A stretch of DNA of 64,000 bases from Streptomyces sp. P3 (GTDB taxonomy: Bacteria > Actinomycetota > Actinomycetes > Streptomycetales > Streptomycetaceae): the NCBI GenBank assembly GCA_016893485.2, contig JAFEKX020000001.1, forward strand, positions 9,007,501-9,071,500, in the 5' to 3' direction. Of the stretch, positions 35,212 through 44,454 are shown piece by piece. The notes beneath the pieces are model-generated. The model was not told the origin of the DNA. It saw only the letters and a list, made by a program, of their open reading frames with translations, and did no database searches. The number at the start of each line of letters is the position of its first letter. Position 1 is the stretch's first letter. The translations under genes and the position numbers were made by a program.

Positions 35212-35232
35212 TTACCTCTGCTAAAGAGGTAA
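35212..35232. promoter_or_regulatory. Perfect inverted repeat upstream of marR-type gene
   Basis: TTACCTCT (35212-35219) and AGAGGTAA (35225-35232) are perfect 8-bp arms with a 5-base spacer, ending 10 bp before the MarR start. Size and position are those of a MarR autoregulatory operator. Confidence 0.8.
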
Positions 35233-35242
35233 TATCAGGAGT

Positions 35243-35698
35243 GTGGAGACGGAGAACTTCCCTGAAGAGCTGGCCGACGCGCTCGTCGGGGTCCAGCGGC
35301 TGATCCGCAGGCGATTGCGCAGCGAGATGACCCTGCCCCGACTGCGCGGCGCCGAAGTGGAACTGCTGCGCCTGGTCGAGGTCCGGCCCGGCATCGGCAT
35401 CTCGGACGCGGCCAAGGAGCTGTTCCTCGCGAGCAACTCGGTGTCGACGCTCGTCAACCAGCTCGTCAAGGACGGCTTCTTGATCCGCGGGACGGACCCC
35501 ACCGACCGGCGCGCCGCCCGCCTCCAGCTCACCGAGGCGGCCAAGACCCGGCTCGGCGACTGGCACGCGCGGCGCGCGGCGCTCGTCCGGGGCCAGGTGG
35601 ACCGTCTCGACCGGGCGGACCGGGACGCGCTGCGCGCGGCGATCCCGGCCCTGCGCCAACTGGCCGTGAATCTGCACGAGGAGGCCGACGAGTCATGA
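35243..35698 (+). CDS. MarR-family transcriptional regulator
   Basis: This 151-residue winged-helix protein is intact: GAEVELLRLVEVRPGIGISDAAKEL, recognition helix ASNSVSTLVNQLVKDGFL, wing RGTDPTDRRAARLQLTEAA and a C-terminal dimerisation helix. The start GTG 35243 is close to AGGAG (35237-35241), so spacing is tight. Its stop overlaps the ATG of the ABC ATPase gene (ATGA). Together with the palindrome at 35212-35232 this makes a self-regulated operon of MarR, ATPase and permease, typical of ligand-inducible drug exporters. Confidence 0.93.
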   Translation: METENFPEELADALVGVQRLIRRRLRSEMTLPRLRGAEVELLRLVEVRPGIGISDAAKELFLASNSVSTLVNQLVKDGFLIRGTDPTDRRAARLQLTEAAKTRLGDWHARRAALVRGQVDRLDRADRDALRAAIPALRQLAVNLHEEADES

Positions 35699-36566
35699 CG
35701 CCGTCCATCGACACTGCCACCGACACCGGGCGGTCCGCAGCCGTCAGCTGCACCCGGCTCGCCTATTCCTTCGGCGAGACGACCGCGGTGGACGGGCTCG
35801 ACCTGTCCGTGGGGAGGGCGAGGTCTTCGGCCTGCTCGGCCCCAACGGCGCCGGGAAGACCACGGCGATCCGCTGTATCACCACCCTCCTGCCGGTCCCC
35901 GCCGGCATGGTCCACGTCTTCGGCCACGACACGGCCAAGGAGCAGATGTCCGTACGGCGCATGCTCGGCTACGTCCCGCAGCAGCTGTCCGCCGACAGCG
36001 GGCTCACCGGCCGCGAGAACGTGGCTCTCTTCGCCCGCGTCTTCGACGTGCCGCGCAAGGAGCGCGCACCGCGGGTCGCCCAGGCGCTGCGGGCCGTCGA
36101 CCTCACCGACGCCGCCGACCGGCTCGCCAACACCTACTCCGGCGGCATGGTCCGCCGCCTCGAACTCGCGCAGGCCCTGGTCAGCGCGCCCCGCCTGCTC
36201 ATCCTCGACGAGCCCACGATCGGCCTCGACCCGATCGCCCGCACCAGCGTGTGGGAGCACATCAACGCGGTGCGCGAGGCCACCGGCATGACCGTCCTGG
36301 TCACCACCCACTACATGGACGAGGCCGACCAGTACTGCGACCGCGTCGGCCTCATGCACCGCGGCCGCATCCGTGCCCTGGGCACCCCGGAGCAGCTCCG
36401 CGAGGGCCTCGGCGAACGCCGCCGCGCCGACGGAGCGCCCGCCACCGATCCGCTGCCCACCCTCGAAGACGTCTTCCGGGACATAGCCGGCAGCGGTCTC
36501 GAAGACCAGTCAGGAGGTTTCCGCGATGTCCGAAGCACCCGCCGCACCGCGAACCGTGTCGGCTGA
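35695..36566 (+). CDS. DrrA-like ABC transporter ATPase (one frameshift)
   Basis: The protein is about 291 residues. The N-terminus CTRLAYSFGETTAVDGLDL is in one frame; after a lost G in GGGG near 35818 the rest follows. Walker A is GLLGPNGAGKTTAIRCI, the Q-loop VPQQLSADSGLTGRENV, the signature YSGGMVRRLELAQAL, Walker B LLILDEPTIGLDP and the H-loop VTTHYMDEA. The C-terminal ending LEDVFRDIAG is characteristic of the daunorubicin-resistance type. It energises the ABC-2 permease encoded next, whose gene overlaps by 41 bp. The likely role is export of an antibiotic-like molecule. Confidence 0.92.
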
Positions 36567-37386
36567 CCCCGCCACCGAGAACGGCCTGAACCTTCTCCTG
36601 ACCCCGCCCCAACCCCGGTCCGGCTGGCGCCTGGTGCCCGCCCGCGTCATCGCGATGTGCGCGGTCGAACTCCAGAAACTCCGCCACGACCGCACCGAGT
36701 TGTACACCCGCGCCGTCCAACCGGCGCTCTGGCTGCTGATCTTCGGCCAGACCTTCACCCGCATCAAGGCGATCCCCACCGGCGGCATCCCGTACATCGA
36801 CTACCTCGCCCCGGGCATCATCGCCCAGTCCGCGATGTTCATCGCCATCTTCTACGGCATCCAGATCATCTGGGAGCGCGACGCGGGCATCCTCAACAAG
36901 CTCCTCGTCACCCCCACCCCGCGCTCGGCACTGATCACCGGCAAGGCCTTCGCGGCCGGGGTGAAGTCGCTGATCCAGGCCGTCGTCGTGGTCGTCATCG
37001 CCGCGCTCCTCGGCGTCGCGCTGACCTGGAACCCGCTGAAGCTGATCGGCGTCGGGGCGATCGTGATCCTCGGCTCGGCCTTCTTCTCCTGTCTGTCGAT
37101 GACCATCGCCGGCATCGTGCTCAGCAGGGACCGGCTGATGGGTTTCGGACAGGCGATCACCATGCCGCTGTTCTTCGGGTCCAACGCCCTCTACCCGGTG
37201 GCGATCATGCCGGGCTGGTTGCAGGCGGTCAGCAAGGTGAACCCGCTGAGCTACGAAGTGGACGCGCTGCGCGGGCTGCTGCTCGGCACCCCGTCCCATG
37301 TGGGCACCGACTTCGCCGTGTTGCTGGTGGCCGCCGCACTGGGTATCGCGGCCGCCTCCTCCCTGCTCGGACGGCTCGCCCGCTGA
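36526..37386 (+). CDS. ABC-2 type permease (DrrB-like)
   Basis: This 286-residue protein is intact, with six predicted helices: LYTRAVQPALWLLIFGQTF, YLAPGIIAQSAMFIAIFYG, SLIQAVVVVVIAALLGVAL, AIVILGSAFFSCLSMTIAG, FFGSNALYPVAIMPGWLQ and a C-terminal AVLLVAAALGIAAASSLLG. The cytoplasmic loop IIWERDAGILNKLLVTPTPR is the conserved feature of ABC-2 exporters. The ATG at 36526 lies inside the ATPase gene, preceded by GGAGG, so the products are co-translated. It forms the membrane channel of the MarR-controlled exporter. Confidence 0.93.
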   Translation: MSEAPAAPRTVSADPATENGLNLLLTPPQPRSGWRLVPARVIAMCAVELQKLRHDRTELYTRAVQPALWLLIFGQTFTRIKAIPTGGIPYIDYLAPGIIAQSAMFIAIFYGIQIIWERDAGILNKLLVTPTPRSALITGKAFAAGVKSLIQAVVVVVIAALLGVALTWNPLKLIGVGAIVILGSAFFSCLSMTIAGIVLSRDRLMGFGQAITMPLFFGSNALYPVAIMPGWLQAVSKVNPLSYEVDALRGLLLGTPSHVGTDFAVLLVAAALGIAAASSLLGRLAR

Positions 37387-37462
37387 TCTTGCCGGGGACG
37401 TGATGTGCGGCACGCCCCCGACCAGGATTCGACGGCCGGACAGCGGATTTCTCCTGCGCACG

Positions 37463-37481
37463 GCTTGATCAGTGATCAAGC
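37463..37481. promoter_or_regulatory. 19-bp palindrome upstream of conserved hypothetical gene
   Basis: GCTTGATCA (37463-37471), one base, then TGATCAAGC (37473-37481) form a perfect palindrome with 9-bp arms. It lies 77 bp after the permease stop and 95 bp before the next start. It has no T tract, so a protein-binding site is more likely than a terminator. Confidence 0.65.
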
Positions 37482-37575
37482 GGACGAAAACGCTGGCCAC
37501 AGCGCATTCCGCTCATTTGACAGTGCGCTGAGCACACAGATAGGAAGCAGCTCTCTGAGGTCGAGAGGGTGCACT

Positions 37576-38409
37576 GTGTACGAGCCGAACGTGGTCGGGG
37601 ACTGGCAGGAGTACGACGAACATGCCGGTCTGCGTGTCCGCGTCCACAGCCTGGCCGCCGCCGAGCCGCCACGCGGACGCGACGACGCGGCCGAGGGCCT
37701 GACGTACTTCACGCTCCGTGTCACCGTCGAGAACCGCGGCGCGCGCCACTACGGCATCCACCTGGAGGACGGTCAGATCGACGTCAGGGTGGGCCCGGAC
37801 GGCGAGAGCGCCTTCATCGACTGGCGCAGCTCGCAGTTCATCGAGGGCTTCGACGTCTATCCGCTCCGCCGCGCCACTGCCGTCGTCTACGCGGCCGGTG
37901 CGGAGGACTCCCTGAAGCAGGTGGACGTACAGGTCCAGCTGCGGGTGGAGGAGGAGTGGACCGAGCGGCGGCTGTGGGCGGGCGGCATCGGCCTGTGCGA
38001 GGCGGCCGTCGCCGCCGGGGTCGGCCGGGACGGCCTGGCACACCAGGTCAGCAACTTCCTCCGGGACCAGGCGGAGCCGGGCACCCCTGAGACTCAGCCA
38101 CTCCCTGAGCCCCCTGTCCGGAGCCGTCAGTGCGGGATGCCGTCGATGATCTCGCGGGCGCCCTGCCGCAGCAGCGCGACCGCCACCGACGTGCCCAGTG
38201 TCGCCGGGTCGAGCCGCCCGGCCCACTCGTGGGCGTTGAGGCGGGTCTTGCCGTCCGGGGTGAACACAGGGCGCGCAGCGAGAGTTCGCCGCTGCGGTCG
38301 ACCTTGGCGTAGCCGGCGATCGGGCTGTTGCAGTGGCCCTGGAGGACGTGCAGGAACATGCGCTCCGCGGTCGCCTCGCGGTGCGTCTCCGGGTGACCGA
38401 GTCCGCTGA
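37576..38409 (+). CDS. Conserved-type hypothetical protein (true end probably near 38066)
   Basis: GTG 37576 starts a soluble acidic protein (VYEPNVVGDWQEYDEHAGLR) with a beta-rich core: YFTLRVTVENRGARHYGIHL, then ESAFIDWRSSQFIEGFDVYP and AVVYAAGAEDSLKQVDVQVQ. It is the kind of beta-sandwich seen in Streptomyces hypothetical proteins of about 160-170 residues. The open frame runs to 38409 but after about residue 165 it is antisense to hemC and has no protein-like character. A one-base change near 38060 would give TGA at about 38066. No domain is recognised. The palindrome at 37463-37481 may control it. Confidence 0.65.
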   Translation: MYEPNVVGDWQEYDEHAGLRVRVHSLAAAEPPRGRDDAAEGLTYFTLRVTVENRGARHYGIHLEDGQIDVRVGPDGESAFIDWRSSQFIEGFDVYPLRRATAVVYAAGAEDSLKQVDVQVQLRVEEEWTERRLWAGGIGLCEAAVAAGVGRDGLAHQVSNFLRDQAEPGTPETQPLPEPPVRSRQCGMPSMISRAPCRSSATATDVPSVAGSSRPAHSWALRRVLPSGVNTGRAARVRRCGRPWRSRRSGCCSGPGGRAGTCAPRSPRGASPGDRVR

Positions 38410-39060
38410 CCGCGTCGATGACGTCGGTGTCGCCCTCGCGGCACTGCAGGGCGAGGATGCCCGCGCCGATCGGCGGCATCATCGCCTCGGGGACAGCACC
38501 TCGGTGATCACGTCCGTGCGGTGGATGCGCTCCAGGCCCGACATCGCGACGAGGAGGGCGTCGGCCTCGCCCGCCGCGAGCTTCTCCAGCCGCCGGTTGA
38601 CGTTGCCGCGGAACGGCACGCACTCCAACTCGGGGTGGGTGACCGCGAGTTGGGCGACCCGGCGGACCGACGAGGTGCCGACGCGGGTGCCGGGCGGCAG
38701 CTCGTCCAGAGTCAGGCCGCCCGGGTGGATCAGGGCGTCACGGATGTCGTCCCGCTTCAGGAACGCGGCGAACGTCGTACCGGCGGGGAGCGGACGGTCG
38801 GCGGGCACGTCCTTCACACAGTGCACGGCGAGATCCGCGTCACCGGCGAGCAGCGCCGCGTCCACCTCCTTGGTGAACGCACCCTTGCCTTCCACCAGGG
38901 CGAGATCGCCCATCCACTTGTCGCCGGTCGTCTTCACCGGTACGACCTCGGTGCGCACCTGCGGATGGAGGACGGCCAACTCGGCGCGGACCCGCTCCAC
39001 TTGGGCCAGCGCCATGGGCGAGTCACGGGAGACGATACGGATCAGTTCGGGCACGGACAT
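38127..39060 (-). CDS. hemC: Hydroxymethylbilane synthase HemC (two frameshifts)
   Basis: Porphobilinogen deaminase, about 311 residues. It opens with IRIVSRDSPMALAQVERV, contains KTTGDKW and AVHCVKDVPADRPLPAGTTF, then GTSSVRRVAQLAV and VPFRGNVNRRLEKL, which are active-site segments. The dipyrromethane-cofactor Cys lies in LQGHCNSPIAGYA. Two single-base losses, in CCCCC near 38493 and near 38270, split the last third. It joins four porphobilinogen units into hydroxymethylbilane in tetrapyrrole synthesis. No other hem gene adjoins it, unlike the usual hemA-hemC-hemB/D cluster, so it may be a second copy. The active-site DAVH motif reads LAVHCVKD; the Asp before AVH is Asp-Leu-Ala-Val-His here. 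Confidence 0.87.
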
Positions 39061-39178
39061 GCGGACACGATAGACCGTCCGGCATGTCCGCGTTGACCGA
39101 TGGATGCACCTGGCGACTGCTTCAGGCCCATCTCCGGACAGGCGGCCCACGGACCTCCCTGGCCCGTACGGGCACGTC

Positions 39179-40739
39179 CTAGTCCGTCAGGGCGACCTCG
39201 ACCGTGTGATGCCCCTGCCCGTCCGCCGCGACGACGGGGTCCCCGGCCAGCCCGTCGACCGTGCACGACTCCACCCGGCTTCCACCGCCGCTCAGCCGTA
39301 CGTCCAGCGTCATGCCCCGGTACCGCAGCCCGCGCAGACTCACCGGCCCCCAGGTCGACGGCAGGCACGGGGCCAGTCGTAGGGAGTCGTCCGTGAAGGT
39401 CAGGCCGAAAAGGCCCTCGTGGATCAGGCGGAGATACGCCGTCGCCGACCAGGTCTGGTCCGGCTGGGACACGAAGTGGTCCGCGTGGCCGCTCGCGCCG
39501 CCCTGCCAGCCGCCGTCGACCTTGCCGGTCACCGAGTTGTACAGCTCGTAGAAGCCGCCGCTCGCGGTGACCAGGTCGGCGAGGGTGTCGACCGCGAGGG
39601 CGAACGGCTCGGCGCGGCCCGCTTCGGCGGCGGCCTGGCCGTAGAGGCCGTGGACCATCGGCCAGACCATCACGTTGTGCCGCCCCGGGTGCCGGTCGTC
39701 GAAGCGCGGGAAGTGCGGCCAGACGTTGACGATGCCGTACGGCTGCCAGTGCGTGGAGTCGAGGAGTTGGCCGGCGCGTGTGCTGTCGGCGACGCCGAGG
39801 AGGATCGCGAGGGCCAGGCCCGCGCCCTCCTGCGAGGTGTCGAGGTGTCCGGCGAGGGGCCGTCGCCGTGCACGAGGTAGCCGTAGGTGCCGGCGTCCGC
39901 GCGCCACAGGTGCTGGTCGATCGCCGTACGGAGGTGCTCCGCGTCCGAGCGGAACGAGGCGGCCTGCACGGGGTGGCCGAGGGCCTCGGACATGGCGGCG
40001 AGGGCCTGATGGGCGCCGTAGTAGAGGCAGTTGGTCGACAGGCACATCAGTTTCGCGGCGCGCGGGTGGTCGAGGACGAAGGACGAGTGCACGGACTTCG
40101 ACGCGGGCGGGCTGGGGTAGCCGGAGATGCCGTCGTTCATGAAGCCCGGGCCCGTGAAGAGGCCGAAGGCCGGGTCGAAGTGTTCGGTGCGGCGGGCCGC
40201 GAGGGTGCGTGCGGACGTGTCGTAGGCCCGGGTGAGGAAGGCACGGTCGCCGGTGACCAGGTAGTGGTGGTGGGCGGCCAGCACCCACACGATCTGGTCC
40301 CACCACTGGTTGTCCTGCTGGACGACGAGCCCGTCCCGCGCCCGGTCGACCACGGACCACAGCGTGTTGCGCCCGACGTCCGGCGCCAGCAGGCTGACCC
40401 CGCTCCACGCGTTGACCGCCGCGTCCCGGGTCCAGCGCTGCGGCGCGGGATACCCGCCGCCCGCCCGGACGACGGTGCCCGGCGGATAGGACAGCAGGCC
40501 GGAACGGTCGTACACCGCGCGGTCCGCGCCGATGGTGTTCGCGCCGGACACGGAACGGAGCGCGGACGCGTGGACGGCGCCGAGGCGGTGCTGGACGGCC
40601 TGGTCGTCGAAGGTGAGGGTGGGCATGGTGTAGCCGTTCCCGGGGCCGGGCCCTGGGCACCTGCGGGGACGGCCGTCGCCCCGGCGATGGCCAGCGCGAT
40701 CAGAAGCGCCCGCCGTGAGATCCCGCGTTCAGCTGCCAC
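39179..40739 (-). CDS. Tat-exported six-hairpin glycosidase (GH63/MGH1-like; two frameshifts)
   Basis: The protein is about 520 residues. GTG 40739 opens a twin-arginine signal (RGISRRALLIALAIAGATAV, cleavage after PAGAQ). The catalytic part is an (alpha/alpha)6 barrel: YPAPQRWTRDAAVNAWSGVS, NQWWDQIVWVLAAHHHYLVT, GPGFMNDGISGYPSPPASKS, LSTNCLYYGAHQALA, WPMVHGLYGQAAAEAG and ASGGFYELYNSVTGKVDGGW. This pattern is that of clan GH-G/GH63-like glucosidases and mannosylglycerate-hydrolase-type enzymes. Breaks are near 40640 (after the signal) and near 39857. It would act outside the cell on an oligosaccharide or glycoside; the substrate is not evident. Confidence 0.78.
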
Positions 40740-40913
40740 GTTCCGTCCTCTCGGGCCTCCGGGGTCGAGATGATCCCGGGAGCCCTGAGAACGATGGTGC
40801 CCCCTCGGCGGTAGCGTCGGGCGCCGGGGCGAACACGGTTGCGGCCCGTCCGTCGCCGAAGTACTGGACAGACACGGCGACGGCCTTCGAAGACCGGCGC
40901 CGCACGCCACGGC

Positions 40914-41557
40914 TCACACGTTCCGCAGATACGCCAGCACGGCAAGCACCCGCCGGTGTCCGCTGTCGCTCGGCGGCAGGCTCAGCTTCAGGAACACATT
41001 GCCGATGTGCTTGCTGACCGCGCGTTCCGTGACGACCAGGGTCTTCGCGATCGTCGTGTTGTCGTGGCCCTCCGCCATCAGCTCCAGAACCTCGCGTTCA
41101 CGCGGGGTCAGCGAGTCCAGCGGTGAATCGCGGCGCCGGGTCAGCAGCTCGGTCACCACCTCGGGGTCAAGCGCCGTACCGCCGGCCGCCACCCGGTCCA
41201 GCGCCTCGAGGAACTCGTCCACGCGCCCGATCCGGTCCTTGAGGAGATAGCCGACCCGCTCGCGCCGACCCCCAGCAGCTCGGCGGCGTACAACTCCTCG
41301 ACGTACTGCGAGAGCACCAGCACCGGCAGCCCAGGGATCCGCTCCCGTGCCTCCAGCGCGGCCCGCAGTCCCTCGTCGCGGAAGCCGGGCGGCATCCGGA
41401 CGTCGAGGACGGCCACGTCGGGCCGGTGTTCGAGCAGTGCCGGCAGCACCTCGGGTCCGCTGCCGGCGACGGCCACGACCTCGTGTCCCGCGGAGGTCAG
41501 CAACAGGACCAGGCCCTCCCGCAGCAGGACGTTGTCCTCGGCGATCACGACCCTCAC
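40914..41557 (-). CDS. NarL/LuxR-family response regulator (one frameshift)
   Basis: The protein is about 214 residues. The receiver domain (RVVIAEDNVLLREGLVLLL; phospho-Asp in DVAVLDVRMPP) is followed, after a shift near 41262, by YLLKDRIGRVDEFLEALDRV. The C-terminal LuxR helix-turn-helix has LTPREREVLELMAEGHDNTT and VTERAVSKHIGNVFLKL. It lies 22 bp downstream of the histidine kinase on the same strand and is its cognate regulator. The start ATG 41557 is clear. Confidence 0.9.
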
Positions 41558-41579
41558 GTCGGTTCCGCCTCGACCACGT

Positions 41580-42769
41580 TCACCAGACGCACGGCAGCTC
41601 CACTTCGATCACGGTAGGTCCCCCCACGGGGCTGGTCACGGTCACGCTTCCGTCGAGCGCGGCGACCCGGCGCCGCATACCGAGCAGCCCCGAACCACCC
41701 GCCTCTCCGCCAGAGCCAGGAGCCTCGGAGGGGCCCCCGGCTCCGCCCGCCCCTCGTCGCGCACCCGGACACGCAGTCCGGTGCGGGCGCGGGCGAGGTG
41801 GACGTCGGCGCGGTCGGCGCCGCTGTGCCTGGCCGCGTTGGTCAGCGACTCGGCGATCACGAAGTACGCCGCCGCCTCCACGGCCGCCGGCGCGCGCGGC
41901 CCGTCATGGCCGTCGGTCAGCCCGTCCACGGTCACGGTGACGTCGAGCGCGCAGCCGGCGGCGAGCGCGCGGACCGCGCCGACCAGGCCGCGGTCGGTGA
42001 GGATCGGCGGATGGATGGCACGCACCACGTGCCGCAGATCCGTCAGTGCCTCCTCGGCCAGCGTCTGCGCGTCGTCCAGCATCCTGCGCGCCGCCTCCGG
42101 GTCCTGGTCGTAGGCCCGCTTGGCGAGCCCGACGCGCATGGACAGGGAGACCAGCCGGGCCTGGGTGCCGTCGTGCAGGTCGCGTTCGATCCGGCGCAGC
42201 TCGGCCCCGTGCGCGGCGATCGCGCCCGCCCGGGTCTGCGTCAACTCCTTGACGCGTACGGTGAGTTGGGCTTTGGGTGAGGGCTTCAGCAGGGCGGTGG
42301 AGCAGTGCGCGTCGAGATCCGCGAGCCGGGTGATGAGCGGCAGGACGAGGGCCCTGCGGCCCAGCAGCCCGCACCACACCCCGTCGACCACCAGACCCAG
42401 TGGCCACAGCGGCAGCATCAGCACGGGCAGGGTGCCGTAGGCGTAGTAGGCGACCATCCAGCGGAAGTCGGTCAGTGTGCCCGGGTCGCGGACCGCCGTG
42501 CGCAGCCGCTCGCGGACGGTGCCGGTGAGCGGCTGGTACGCCTCGGGGATCTTCCGGCCCGTCCACCCGCCCGCCTGCTGCCGCTTGGCCCCGGCGACGC
42601 GCCGTATCAGCAGTACCGTCTCGGGCAGCATGAACGCGCCGACGACCGTGGCCGTGGCGATCGCGGTGAGCAGGAGCACGGTGACGAAGATGTACGACCC
42701 GAAGGTCATCGCGGCGGAGACGACCAGCTGGATTGTCGTCCGGCCGGCCTGCCGCACGGTGGCGCGCAT
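41580..42769 (-). CDS. NarL-type sensor histidine kinase (two frameshifts at the end)
   Basis: The kinase is about 397 residues. Two membrane segments come near the N-terminus (SAAMTFGSYIFVTVLLLTA) and two more follow (AYYAYGTLPVLMLPLWPLGL). The HisKA_3 dimerisation helix carries the phospho-His in ELRRIERDLHDGTQARLVSL. HATPase_c has the N-box region ESLTNAARHSGA and a G box that must be rebuilt from two frames (RRVGGSGLLGMRRRVAALDG). Two G or C losses near 41744 and 41695 shift the end; the true stop at 41580 follows VEVELPCVW. It autophosphorylates and passes phosphate to the regulator at 40914. The signal is unknown. ATG 42769 fits the first membrane helix. Confidence 0.87.
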
Positions 42770-43134
42770 GGAGATCAGGTCAGGCGCGTCCGTCCGGGCG
42801 AGGGGAGCGGACCGGACGGCACGGATGCGGCACGGTCCACCACCGGTCGGGGGGACCGCTCCCTCGGGGCGCCGGGCAGGCGCCGGAATCGTCGGGGCGA
42901 CACGTCAGTCAGGATCCACATCTGCTCGAGCGCGAGGAATGTGCGGGAGGCGGCAAGGGATTCGTCCGCGGACCGGCGCCGGTCCGGGGAGTGGACGGCG
43001 ACCGGGTCCGGGACGGCGCCGACCCCCGTCCCCACGGGTTCGGCGCGGGGGCCGCCTCCCGCTCGAGGCGGCCCCGGCTCTGGAGGCGAGGGCTCGGTCG
43101 TGCACCTGCTGTCCCGTGGCCGCCTTGCGGTGGT

Positions 43135-43181
43135 CTTACTTGAGTTAGGCAAGCATATGCGACTTACTTGAGTCAAGCAAC
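43135..43181. promoter_or_regulatory. Two CTTACTTGAGT direct repeats with palindromic cores
   Basis: CTTACTTGAGT occurs at 43135-43145 and again at 43163-43173, 28 bp apart. The second copy extends to the palindrome CTTGAGTCAAG (43167-43177); the first is degenerate (CTTGAGTTAGGCAAG). The form resembles MarR-type operators, but no MarR gene lies beside it. Confidence 0.6.
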
Positions 43182-43184
43182 GGT

Positions 43185-43463
43185 GTGAATTTGCCTGCGT
43201 CGGGCAGGCAGGGCGGTGAGGTGGCGCGCAGGTCCACGTACGGCGGCAGCAGGATCGCCGGCAGCGGCACCGAAGGGGTGACTCGGCTCGCGGAGCAGCG
43301 GTGCGAACTGGTCCTCGTCGACGCCGAGTTGCCCGGGACGGACGCCCTCGCCCAGGGCCGCCGGCTCGTCACGCACCGCCCGCCCGTGCTCCTGCTCACC
43401 GCCCGGGACGCCCACGCGCTGCTCCGGGAGCGCGGCGACACGAACGACGTCCTCGCCGGGTGA
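43185..43463 (+). pseudogene. Response-regulator receiver-domain remnant
   Basis: The frame of 92 residues contains CELVLVDAELPGTDALAQGR and HRPPVLLLTARDAHALLRE. These match strand 3 to strand 4 of an OmpR-type receiver domain (phospho-Asp position DAELPG, then the LLLTA segment). The acidic pocket, the lysine and the entire DNA-binding domain are missing. The N-terminal 30 residues have no resemblance. It is best read as a degraded regulator; translation from ATG 43185 is possible but unlikely to be functional. Confidence 0.6.
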
Positions 43464-43488
43464 GACGACGGCCGGAGCGGCGGGCGTC

Positions 43489-44318
43489 TCAGTCCCGTGC
43501 GGTGAGAATGCTCAGCGCGTTCGCGACCACCACGGCACCGATGCCCGCCCACTCCGCCCAGCCCAGCCGCTCTCCGAGGCCGATCCAGCCGACCACGGCG
43601 GCGAGCACCGGATTGACGCTCATGAACAGCCCGAACGCCGGAGCCGGCACCCTGCGCAGCGTGAACAGGTCGGCCAGGTACGGCACCGCCGACGACAGCA
43701 CTCCGGCCGCCACCGCACACGCGACCGCCGTGAGCGTCGGCGGATGCCGGACCGCGACGACGATCCCGACCGGCAGGAACATCAGCGCGGACACCCCGGC
43801 CGCTGTCGCCGATCCCTGCGCGCCGGGGAGGCGCCTGCCGACGGTCCGGTTGAGCAGGATGTACGACGCCCAGCACCCGGCGGCCAGCAGCCCGAGGGCC
43901 ATGCCCAGGTAGTCGGCGGAAGGGCGCGGCCGCATCAGCGTCACCACCCCCGCCAGCGCGATCAGCGCACAACAGGCGTCCACGCGGCGCCGGGTGGCGG
44001 CCAGGGCGATGGACAGCGGCCCCAGGAACTCCAGCGTCACCGCAAGCCCGAGCCCGATGCGGTCGATCGCCGTGTACAGGGACAGGTTCATCGTCCCGAA
44101 CACCACGGCGAGCAGCAGCACGGGCCACGACTGCCGCCAGGTGAACTCCCGCAGCCGGGGCCTGCCCACCGCGAACAGGACCACCGCGGCGACGTACTGA
44201 CGCACCGCGACGACGACCCCACCGGCCCGATGACCGGGAAGGCGAGCGAGCCGATCGCGGCCCCGGTCTGGTTCGACAGCCCGCTGCCGGCCATGGTGGC
44301 TATCCCGGCGAGCCCCAC
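43489..44318 (-). CDS. EamA/RhtA-family drug/metabolite exporter (one frameshift)
   Basis: The DMT-superfamily protein is about 277 residues with ten predicted helices in two EamA repeats: SLYTAIDRIGLGLAVTLEFL with GPLSIALAA in the first, and RRVPAPAFGLFMSVNPVLAA with GWIGLGERLGWAEWAGIGAV in the second. The latter is the typical end of RhtA-type amino-acid exporters. A G is lost in a run near 44218, where the N-terminal helix (NQTGAAIGSLAFPVIGPVG) joins VVVAVRQYVAAVVLFAVG. The start is uncertain; GTG 44318 or ATG 44294 both fit the first helix. It is divergent from the LysR regulator at 44455, which is its likely controller. Confidence 0.82.
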
Positions 44319-44412
44319 CCGGGACGGCCGCGGGTGCCAGGTGCCGTGGTGGGCACGGGAGTTGTCGCTGAAGAGGCTCCGGACATGCTCCGATCGTGCG
44401 CCCGGCCGGCAC

Positions 44413-44427
44413 TTGCGCAAAATGCAA
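44413..44427. promoter_or_regulatory. LysR-type box upstream of the LysR gene
   Basis: TTGC (44413-44416), seven bases, then GCAA (44424-44427) give a short inverted repeat of the T-N11-A class, 27 bp before the LysR start and between the divergent EamA and LysR genes. Confidence 0.5.
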
Positions 44428-44454
44428 TCGGGAGACGATCTATACGCTGGAGTC

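Larger units (their letters stand above)
42770..43488. other. Gene-poor stretch with a regulator remnant
   Basis: Apart from the operator-like repeats at 43135-43180 and the short response-regulator-like fragment at 43185-43463, these 719 bases contain no frame with family resemblance on either strand. The 3-base periodicity is weaker than in the flanking genes. The open frames at 42775-43176 (minus) and 42733-43143 (plus) look random. I read it as an eroded locus. Confidence 0.5.

Noticed and set aside
42775..43176. 133-residue minus-strand protein with a MarR-like promoter
   Set aside because: The composition is random-like and no motif is present; only the upstream palindromes are convincing.
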